Shown here piece after piece: positions 17,105 through 24,371 of a DNA stretch of 24,371 bases (the first letter of the stretch is position 1; each line of letters opens with the position of its first letter). Origin of the DNA: Ectocarpus siliculosus (taxonomy: Eukaryota; Sar; Phaeophyceae; Ectocarpales; Ectocarpaceae); contig FN648440.1 in NCBI GenBank assembly GCA_000310025.1, positions 160,620-184,990 of the forward strand, written 5' to 3'. Position numbers and translations under genes: made by a program. The notes under the pieces are model-generated. The model searched no databases, was not told the DNA's origin, and saw only the letters and a list, made by a program, of their open reading frames with translations.

Positions 17105-18065
17105 GTACGGACATATGAAGGTACTGGATAGAGAGAGATCGGAACGGTTTCTTTTGGGAAGACAACAACGAAAACAACATCAATGATGAAGATAGACCCG
17201 TCCTGCGTCGTTCGGTGTCAATGCGAAAGATGGACTGCTTAAAGTTCCATCTGTCTTTTTCGGCAGTGGCAAAGGAATATGCAACCACATGTCTCAAAAA
17301 AAAAGAAAAGTTGAGCGGGATACTGTAGGACATGTAGGACACTGCCTTCTCTGTTGTTGCAGGCATGTTTGCTTCCACAACCCGGGAACCCAACCCACTC
17401 TTGTATTTCGGCCTACAAGACTCCAATCGACGCAAGCACCGGTAGGAGAATGCGTGGAAGATGCCGTGACAGCACAACTCCACTCTCCTACGACATCGAT
17501 GTACAGTTGTACTGCTGTCGTTGTAGCACCATGTGGAAGATCTCCGAGGGGTCCTCCTGCGCGGTAACGACAACGTGGCGAGAGCTCTACGTGTACCTGT
17601 CGTCGACACATGTGGCAGCCGCACGACACACGAACGGATGATTTCATCGCATTGTACTATGGTTCGCCGTGGCAGGAAGTATCCCATCCAGTCAGGTCGT
17701 TGCCGTAGTACGCGGACGTCGTTCGGCGTCTAGTCCATACTGCTGTCGCAAAATCACAGCAGTTATCGAGCTATGCATGCAATTTTTTGCTCTGGTTCAC
17801 TTTTTGGCCTCCACACCCCGAGAATCTCACGGCTGTATCTCGACCTACAGGACTCCAATAAACAGGCCAGCACTGGCAGAAGTGCGTGGACGATGCTGTG
17901 ACAGCACAACTAAGTCGACGCTCGTACGACTTCTATGTACAGTCGGCGTCTGGTCCATACTGCAGTAGAAATACAGAATAAAATATATCGAGCCATTTAC
18001 ATATTTTTTTCCATAAAAATAACAAGAAATGTATCACGTCACGACGACCATCCTGTGAGTATATA
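17105..18065 (+). repeat. R1 repeat copy 2
   Basis: This lacks the first 270 bp present in copies 1 and 3, starting instead at GTACGGACATATGAAGG. It is otherwise collinear with copy 3 and carries the short joint (about 18 bp) where copy 1 has the 800-bp segment. The internal hairpin TACTGCTGT (17738-17746) has a one-base mismatch in its partner. It ends directly against R2 copy 2. Confidence 0.9.
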
Positions 18066-18497
18066 TACTAGGGGTAAGGATTGGCCCCCCGCCCCCCAAT
18101 GGGGCTGGGGGCCAACATCCAGGACGGATGGTGGTGAGTGTCCGGGAGGAAGGGAAGAAGAAGAAGGGGAGAGGATAAGTAGGGGCGGGAAGAAGGGACG
18201 GTGTTGGGAGAGGCAAGGAAGTGGTGAAGAATTTAGGCACTCGACGAGCGCGCGGTCCCGTCGGCGGTGAAAGGGACATGTCAGTCCGTAGTCTTGTCTA
18301 CAGGTAATCGAAAAGCCTAAAAATCGAGGTATACATTATGCACATAACGATGGAGAAGGCCGACGAGGAAGGTACGAAGAGAGGAAATTGCACCCCACGT
18401 TCGAAGTTCGAGGTCGGTGTGAAAACCGCGACAAGGAAGAAGGGCGAAGAAAAAAAAAAAAAAGGAGACGTCGACGTTTGTTTGGGTCGTGGAACGA
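18066..18497 (+). repeat. R2 repeat copy 2
   Basis: This is the second copy of 16123-16583. Its start forms a strong hairpin: TTGGCCCCC (18081-18089) pairs exactly with GGGGGCCAA (18107-18115), with CCCC/GGGG continuing inside after one mismatch. It follows R1 copy 2 without a spacer. Confidence 0.9.
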
Positions 18498-18575
18498 TCC
18501 TTCCATATAACGCAGGTACTCACCAATGCAAGACGGGAGGTAAAATACCCATCGTGAAAGTCAAAGCGCAGGTCA

Positions 18576-19765
18576 TAACCGCATATGGCTCATGCGCGCA
18601 GAAGTTACCACGGAGACTTATCAACAAGAAGTTTGAAGGCCGGCCGAGAAGGTTTGAAGACACAAATATATGGCAAACGCAACGTCAAAACTTCACAAGA
18701 AGAAAAGTGCATGTTAAAAACGAAAAGGCCTGATGCCGACCTATGGCTGTCTCGGAATGAAGGGATTCCCACAATTTCCAACAGGTAATCCACAAGTATG
18801 TACGGACATATATATGAAGGTACTGGGTAGAGAGAGATCGGAACGGTTTCTTTTGGGAAGACACGACAACAACAACAATGATGAAGGTCGACCCGTCCTG
18901 CGTCGTTCGATGTAAAATGATAAATAAATGCGAAAGATGGACTGCGTGAAGATCCAGCGGTCTTTTTCGGCAGTGGCAAAGGAATATGCAACCACATGTC
19001 GCAAAAAAAAAGAAAAGTTGAGCGGGATACCGTAGGACATAGAACACCGCCTTCTTTGTTGCTGCAGGCAGGTTCGCTTCCACAACCCGGGAACCCAACC
19101 CACTTTTTTCGTATTTCGGCCTACAAGACTCAAATCGACGCAAGCACCGGTAGGAGAATGCGTGGAAGATGCCGTACAGCACAACTCCACTCTCGTACGA
19201 CATATATGTACAGTAGTACTGCTGTCGTTGTTGCACCATGTGGAAGATCTCCGAGGGGTCCTCCTGCGCGGTAACGACAACAGGCGAGAGCTCTACGTGT
19301 ACCTGTCGTCGGACACATGTGGCAGCCGCACGACGCACGAACGGACGTTTGCATCGCATTGTACTGTGGTTCGCCGTGACAGGAAGTATCCCATCCAGTC
19401 AGGTCGTTGCCGTAGTACGCGGACGTCGTTCGGCGTCTAGTCCATACTGCTGTAGCAAAAACACAGCAGTAATCGAGCTATGCATGCAATTTTTTGCTCT
19501 GGTTCACCTTTGCCTCCACAACCCGAGAATCTCACGGCTGTATCTCGACCTACAAGACTCCAATCAACAAAACCAGCACTGGCAGAAGTGCGTGGACGAT
19601 GCTGTGACAGCACAACTAAGTCGACACTCGTACGACTTCTATGTACAGTCGGCGTCTGGTCCATACTGCTGTAGAAATACAAAAATCGAGCCATCTTTTT
19701 TTTTTTTTTGCCTATACTAATAACAAGAAATGTATCACGTCACGACGACCATCCTGTGAGTATAA
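18576..19765 (+). repeat. R1 repeat copy 3, most complete
   Basis: This copy spans about 1.19 kb from TAACCGC to GTGAGTATA and includes the left part seen in copy 1. It carries the perfect hairpin TACTGCTGT (19445-19453) and ACAGCAGTA (19463-19471). Indels relative to the other copies shift every frame, so I find no support for a conserved protein on either strand. It is probably a non-autonomous element or part of a larger non-coding unit. Confidence 0.88.
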
Positions 19766-19781
19766 ATATCATGATAACATG

Positions 19782-19877
19782 ATAAAGCGACACCGCACTT
19801 AGATGTAATACATAGCAACTTCGGACTTGGCGATTGAAACCGGTGTAGACTATAGCAACACCGCACCAAATGTAAGC
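19782..19877 (+). repeat. Detached fragment of the 127-bp satellite
   Basis: AGCGACACCGCACTT, GATGTAATACATAGCAACTTC and GTGTAGACTATAGCAACACCG correspond to blocks of the array at 14915-15990, most closely its right-hand units (15730-15900). It lies 3.8 kb away, immediately beyond the R2/R1 block. Confidence 0.75.
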
Positions 19878-19899
19878 CAGTTCTAAATGACGGTCTCAT

Positions 19900-20657
19900 T
19901 GCAATAGAGCGAAAGACAGGGGCGGGCAAACGTGCCGTGTACCCCAATGTGTACGCAAAGAAAGCCAGTACAATTTCATGCGTGTTGTCGGGATTCTACG
20001 GGCCAGGCGCGAACGGCGACTGCACTATCAACGCAGGGCAATAACGCGCGTGTTGTCGGGATTATATCGACGGACCAGCCAGGTGGCAACAGCGACCGAA
20101 TCCCTGAACGTGAGGGGTTACGGCCATGAAGCCGGAATACCTGAGTGCACAGCGCAATATTGTAAGCAATCGGGACGCTAGGCGCTCACAATACCGCCGT
20201 TCTGATTGCGTACTAGCGTACCCCGAGCGCTCCGATACAGCCGCAATAAACGAGCGAATATCGTGCCCTGCCCCTGTGTCTACGCAAGAAGAGCGAAATT
20301 GTACGCCATATGGGGACGCACATGTGTTCGGGGATTGACACGCCCGGGGGGCGTACCGCGACCATAATATCGAGCGCGCAGTGATGATTGTGTAAGGTGT
20401 GCAAGCAATAAATCCGAAGTACATAGGTGAATCACGTGACGTGCCGTGTGCACGTGTTTTGTACTGGAGAAGCCCCGAGTAGGCAGGCCGAAACATGCGT
20501 CAATTTTGGACTCACACTGAGGGTGATTGCATCGACCGGCAGCGGCGCACTGCGCCGTGGTTAGGATCGCCCGACCCTTTGCTGAAGCCACCAGCAGGGG
20601 GCTCACCGACGGACTGCTGTACCTCCGTGCCCGCGGGCACCGCTCCTGACCCACGCC
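19900..20657. other. No gene recognised
   Basis: A 15-bp direct repeat CGTGTTGTCGGGATT occurs at about 19980 and 20049. The region is moderately GC-rich, with short frames on both strands and no domain. Confidence 0.4.
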
Positions 20658-20730
20658 TAAGGGGGTGTCTTATCAGGCCGAAAAAATACGTATTTGGTTA
20701 CGAAACCGTATTTTCTTGAAATATATGGAG
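20658..20730 (+). repeat. Possible left terminus of a Harbinger-type element
   Basis: TAA (20658-20660) precedes GGGGGTGTCTTATCAGGCCG, a G-rich start of the kind seen in PIF/Harbinger terminal repeats, whose target duplication is a 3-bp TWA. An inner inverted pair AAAATACG (20683-20690) and CGTATTTT (20707-20714) follows. No matching right terminus is found in the window, so this rests on position (200 bp before the transposase) and style alone. Confidence 0.3.
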
Positions 20731-20745
20731 GCGTTCCTCTACGTT

Positions 20746-20795
20746 TCCGTAAAAAGAGCAAGGCGTATATTTTGGGGGCTTGCTCCTTTTACGGA
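20746..20795. repeat. 17-bp hairpin with one mismatch
   Basis: TCCGTAAAAAGAGCAAG (20746-20762) pairs with CTTGCTCCTTTTACGGA (20779-20795), leaving a 16-nt loop. It lies in the presumed leader of the transposase gene. Confidence 0.8.
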
Positions 20796-20924
20796 TCGGT
20801 AAAAAATTTCCCGCTTTTTTTCGGCTACCGGAGCAGACACCGGTCACGCGTGCTGTCTTCATCACACCACACCTAGACAGCACCAACAGCACCCCAAAGT
20901 GCTTCCCAAGGCAACTCCACTACC

Positions 20925-21291
20925 ATGCCTGAGCGTGGGAAGCGTCAAGATCCCAGGGGGATCGCAGCGCAACGCCGGGAGAAGCGCCGTCGGCGAGCTA
21001 TCGACGAGGAGGATGTAGCCCATGACAAGAGATTCACAGTCTTGGGTCTTGTGAGGGCCGTAGTAGTGGCGGCGGGCGTCGTGGCAGCAGGAGAGGCTCA
21101 TCGTGCCCACTGCCCTCAGGAACGGGAGCCCATCTACGAGCCCAAGCGTCTTCCGTGGGCTCAACACGAGGCGGACCTCGATAAACGGCACGGGTGGCGG
21201 CGGTCGTACCGCATGGAGAAAGGCAGTTTCCACAAGCTTGTCGAGCTACTCCGCCCTTCGCTGGAAGTCAACGCTTTCTTCGGCGGCGAGT
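20925..21291 (+). CDS. PIF/Harbinger-like transposase, exon 1
   Basis: ATG at 20925 has a good context (CTACCATGCC). The N-terminus is strongly basic (GKRQDPRGIAAQRREKRRRR), suitable for nuclear localisation or DNA binding. It is followed by an Ala/Val-rich stretch and then SFHKLVELLRPSLEV at residues about 102-116, the usual start of the PIF/Harbinger nuclease region. The open frame ends in TGA at 21294-21296. A donor at 21292 (GTTGAT, weak) leaves one base and is phase-compatible with the acceptor at 21964. The intron is my inference. Confidence 0.7.
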
Positions 21292-21964
21292 GTTGATGTG
21301 TAGATGCAGCCGCCCACGGCAGGTATGCGTGATGAGGGTTCTTCTGGGTGTATATGTAGAAAGCAACGGGGAAGAGCACAAGTCTAAAACATGTGCTGTA
21401 CATAGACTACTACTGCTGTAGTCTATGTTCCTGCTGCCTTTTTTAAAAAAGCAACTCGCTCGTCGAACATGCGGCAGCAGGGTACGTACAGCGCAGCAGC
21501 AGTATTGTACGATATACTGCTGTTACAAGACACATACTTGTACAGCAGCGGTCATTGTATGGGTTAAAGGCGGAGGTACTATTCGTGACGCTCACTACTG
21601 TGCAGCAGTATTCACAGGGCGTACAGTACACGCCGGCCCCACTAAACAAATACAGCCTCGTCGGGAGCCGATACAAATTGTCGTATCCCGCAATGACACA
21701 ACAGCTGTCGACACGTGCTCATCATGTGCAAAAAATGCGTATGTAGGTGATGAACACAGAGCCGTCTCCGTACCGTAGTACATAGGTAGGTGTATTGGGC
21801 CGGCAATCTGACGAGTTTGCGGAGAACATGCGCCCCCCGTCGTAGGTTGCTAAACTAAGTGCTGGCGATTGCAAACATGCCCCCTTTGACACTCGTACTT
21901 CTGTCCTGAACGACTCACGCTCATCCTGCAAACGTTATCTGCGCGTCGCTCGGAAACCCCACAG
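21292..21964 (+). other. Inferred intron 1 of the transposase, with hairpins
   Basis: The borders would be GT (21292) and CACAG (21960-21964). It contains two clean hairpins made of TACTGCTG-type sequence: ACATAGACTAC/GTAGTCTATGT (21400-21428) and CAGCAGTAT/ATACTGCTG (21497-21522). No alternative coding frame is convincing. Confidence 0.5.
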
Positions 21965-22200
21965 CACTGCGATCGCCAACCAACGGCGCCATAGCTGTGG
22001 AAGTCCGCGTTGCCGCGGCGTTGAGGATCCTGGCTGGCGGCAGTTACTGGGATGTTGCCCTCATGTTTGGCTTGTCGAGGGCGGTCACGTTCGACATCTT
22101 GTGGCAAGTGATCGATGCCATCAACGAGACGCCTGCGATTGGGGCATTTGACTTCCCCCTGACCGAGGAAGGCTGCATGCGAAACGCCAATAGATTCAAG
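21965..22200 (+). CDS. PIF/Harbinger-like transposase, exon 2 (HTH-like)
   Basis: This reads VEVRVAAALRILAGGSYWDV, then FGLSRAVTFDILWQVIDAIN, the helix-turn-helix-like block that precedes the catalytic domain in HARBI1/PIF-type nucleases. It ends AACGCCAATAGATTCAAG at a codon boundary, followed by a consensus donor GTGAGA (22201). The acceptor CACAG at 21964 is the likely start. Confidence 0.8.
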
Positions 22201-22853
22201 GTGAGACCTAACGGTGGTCAGTACTGCAACTACGGTTATTCTTGGCGGCATTCTTTCGACCAACCGCGGGATATCGTGTATTTTTTCACGTCTGCTGTTT
22301 CCAGCCGTTTTAGCGTAGGGAGGACTATCTATACGCAGCCCTCGTTGATAAGAGAGAAACAAAAGTGTTGTCGCCGGCGGGTACGAGTTCGGGTTGTCAT
22401 CGTGGTCAGCATGGTTCGAACCGAAAAATATCCCCCGGGTCCCGGGTGGTTCGCCAGCTTTCGGTGTCCTTTACAAATAAATGTTGTTGTCATCCTTTGT
22501 GTATGCTGGCCACGTTGGTTCGGCCCCGCAACAGCAGTGGCCCGGCAACAGATTTTAGCGATACAAGAGTGTGGAATCAATGCAGTCACCTCCGTGGCTC
22601 TAAAATGCCCTGATACCTTCGTACCGCTGTACGTGACGCATGATTATGATTAGGATTATCAAACGGCCCAACTCTCAGTTTACATGGTATGCCCGCCGTT
22701 GCTGGCGATGGCGCCGTCGCCGATGACATCAACCCACACAACGTACAGCTGAACACTGTTACCAATTTTTGTCAACGTATCTCTCGACTTATTTTATATC
22801 CCTTCCCGACACTGCTACTTTCCCGCCCTCGTGTCTGCCGTCTACAAATGCAG
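22201..22853 (+). other. Intron 2 of the transposase
   Basis: GTGAGA (22201) and AAATGCAG (22846-22853) border a 653-bp stretch. Joining the flanks keeps phase 0 and restores the expected family order, HTH-like block, spacer, then catalytic Asp motif. Stops occur in the exon-2 frame inside it. Confidence 0.75.
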
Positions 22854-23165
22854 GAGAAGAGCACCGATGGCATTTTCTCCTGGGTCGTCGCCGCCGTGGA
22901 TGGTCTGTTCATCAAGGGCAGGGCTCCGTATGCGAAAGACACCGCCAACGTCCTCGCGTACTACTCTGGCAGCAAGTCCGCGTACGGCATCAACGTACAA
23001 GCCTTTCTTCCCGTGGCGGGTACACTAAATGGGCGGGTTGCGGTTAGGGGCCACATGAGCGGATGGCGGCAGAAGTACGCTAGCTTCCACGGTATGACGA
23101 GACGCGTGAAAGGGAGGATAGCGGCGCGGGAGGGAGAGGCGCGGGAGGGAGGTACCTCAGTGTAG
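22854..23165 (+). CDS. PIF/Harbinger-like transposase, exon 3, truncated nuclease
   Basis: This reads EKSTDGIFSWVVAAVDGLF and continues to YYSGSKSAYGINVQA. The AAVDG motif carries the first DDE catalytic Asp (GAT at 22899-22901), and YY.G.KSAYGINVQA is the conserved block that follows it in DDE_Tnp_4 nucleases. After NVQA the family would have a Cys/Asp and Gly-Ser-rich part and two more catalytic acids. None of that is visible up to the stop at 23163-23165 or further right. Either a third intron starts at 23020 (GTACAC) and the rest lies outside or is decayed, or the gene is truncated. An active nuclease is unlikely. Confidence 0.78.
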   Translation, partial: EKSTDGIFSWVVAAVDGLFIKGRAPYAKDTANVLAYYSGSKSAYGINVQAFLPVAGTLNGRVAVRGHMSGWRQKYASFHGMTRRVKGRIAAREGEAREGGTSV

Positions 23166-23850
23166 AGGGCGGAGGGCGCTGGAAGAACGTGTTTTGGGTG
23201 TTGGTGGTAGGGTGTCGGCGCATCCCGGGGAGAGGTGGGGGGTGTGATGTGTGACATGTTGATTCTCGCTGACATGTTTTGTGGGTGTCGGTGTGGAGCG
23301 TTCTGACCAGATGTGTCCGGGTACACTTGGTTCGTAATGTGTGTGTTCGTGCCGGCAACACTTTATGGTTAACATGCATCGTGTGCGGATGAAAGCGGGG
23401 TCCTGTGGGTCTTGGAGGGTGCTTGTTTTGCCTAGGGCATTAAAAGTGTGGGCATGTTCGACTTTTTTTCCTAATTGATAGGAGGGTGTGAATCGAAAAC
23501 GTTGTTGTCGTTGATACAACTTTTTATGATGTCTCTGCATCCCTGTATTACATATTCGTCGCGTGGGTGAAAACATTGCTCCAGGTTGCAGACCTGAAGG
23601 AGACCCACACACACGCTAAAAATTGGGGTCTTGTCGAATCCCATCGCGAACACATTCCTGCGCTTCAAGTGAGCATGCGCGGAGACGGGAAAAATTGCAA
23701 GGCTCCAAAATTGCGGAACCAAAGCGTGCCTCAGAGTCCCCGCCAACACCCAACGTAGTATTGGGTTGCAAGAACAAGTCTTGCAAATAGGAAAACACCA
23801 AACGATATGCATGTCCGCAGAGTGGCGGCACGGCAGGTTACCCGCAAGAC
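23166..23850. other. No gene recognised
   Basis: This GT-rich stretch shows no missing transposase motif, no right terminal repeat and no other family. Short frames are not supported. Confidence 0.4.
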
Positions 23851-23851
23851 A

Positions 23852-24320
23852 GCGATGTCTTCGGCGTTCTTCAACCATATTATCCTTGATACTCCTTTGT
23901 TGCCTCAAGGCATCCTCTCAAAGTGTTGTTGCCAACCAAACAACCCACACGTCTCTGCGGAGGCGCACGTATCCAAAAAAAAATGATGCTACGAAAAGAC
24001 GAAGTCGTTGACTCAACCATGCCCCAAAAAAAAAGAAGGCTACGACCCTCGCAGCAAGGAAGCCCTGCAGCAGGGAGAGAAATAAAAAAACGCATCCTCG
24101 TGTTCGTTGAATACAGTCACAGCAACTTGCCCGTGAACCACAACGGTCTCGGCTTTCTTCCACTATATTTATTTTCGTTGATACTCCTTTGTTCCGTAAA
24201 GCATCCTCTCAAAGGGTTGTTGCCTACCAATCCACACGTCTATGCGGAGGCGCACGTATCCTCAATGCTGCGACGAAACGAAGACGTTGACTCAATCATG
24301 CCCAACGATAAAAAATGAAA
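23852..24320 (+). repeat. Direct repeat, 292-bp period, two units
   Basis: GATACTCCTTTGTT at 23888 recurs at 24180. Further shared blocks are GCATCCTCTCAAAG.GTTGTTGCC, CACACGTCT.TGCGGAGGCG and GACTCAA.CATGCCC. About 150 bp of each unit is clearly homologous. Neither unit keeps a common reading frame. Confidence 0.85.
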
Positions 24321-24324
24321 CTAC

Positions 24325-24345
24325 CCCCCCCGCCCCCCCCCCCGT
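24325..24345 (+). repeat. Poly-C tract
   Basis: Two C runs separated by a single G. It may be unstable and prone to sequencing error. Confidence 0.85.
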
Positions 24346-24371
24346 CACGCATGCATAAAATTCCACGATTG

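Noticed and set aside
17061-17687. 208-codon open frame on the minus strand in R1 copy 2
   Set aside because: The frame is broken by different indels in the other R1 copies and contains no recognisable motif.
22410-22425. GGTTCGAACC, a box B-like sequence in the transposase intron
   Set aside because: It is a 10-bp palindrome with no box A at the right distance and no tRNA fold.

Overview
This is a nuclear-type eukaryotic window that is very rich in repeats and poor in genes. Signs of a eukaryote are exon-like open stretches bounded by GT/AG splice signals, a Ty1/copia retrotransposon, a PIF/Harbinger-type transposase split by introns, many microsatellites and several satellite-like arrays. 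There is no operon structure, no credible ribosome-binding-site pattern, no rRNA and no convincing tRNA. I lean towards a stramenopile, perhaps a brown alga, because of the mix of copia and Harbinger elements, GC-rich exons and abundant TACTGCTGTA-type intergenic motifs. That assignment is a guess, not something the sequence proves.

Layout from left to right. Positions 12-405 form a nearly 400-bp diverged palindrome (fold-back) with a 6-nt loop. Positions 765-2409 hold candidate exons of an unidentified spliced gene on the minus strand. Position 2576-2778 is a short copy of a repeat ending in a CAA-type tail. Positions 2779-4800 are mostly non-coding, with a perfect 13-bp hairpin and a (GA)n tract. 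A 91-bp tandem array lies at 4811-5200. Positions 5284-7309 hold the first copy of a dispersed repeat (here R1), split by an 800-bp segment. Positions 8246-12731 carry a copia pol region: one clean 455-codon open frame with the integrase, followed by a reverse transcriptase/RNase H region broken by stops and frameshifts and split by a 1.3-kb insertion. That insertion ends with the same CAA-tailed sequence as 2576-2778.

The right half is dominated by arrays. A roughly 127-bp satellite (14915-15990) is followed by a block (16123-19765) in which a compound unit, R2 plus R1, occurs twice in tandem. A scrap of the satellite reappears at 19782-19877, so the block appears to sit inside the satellite. 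A PIF/Harbinger-like transposase follows (20925-23165): a basic N-terminus, a helix-turn-helix-like exon and the first catalytic Asp exon can be read across two introns, but the remaining catalytic region is missing. A 292-bp direct repeat and a C-tract close the window.

Nothing here forms a cooperating pathway. The history reads as nested mobile-element insertion: a copia element lost its gag and protease part, its RT decayed and was hit by a tailed non-LTR-like element, R1 was split, and the R2/R1 block expanded in a satellite. The items most worth following up are the unidentified minus-strand gene, the 400-bp fold-back beside it, the CAA-tailed insertion family and the compound R2/R1 tandem.
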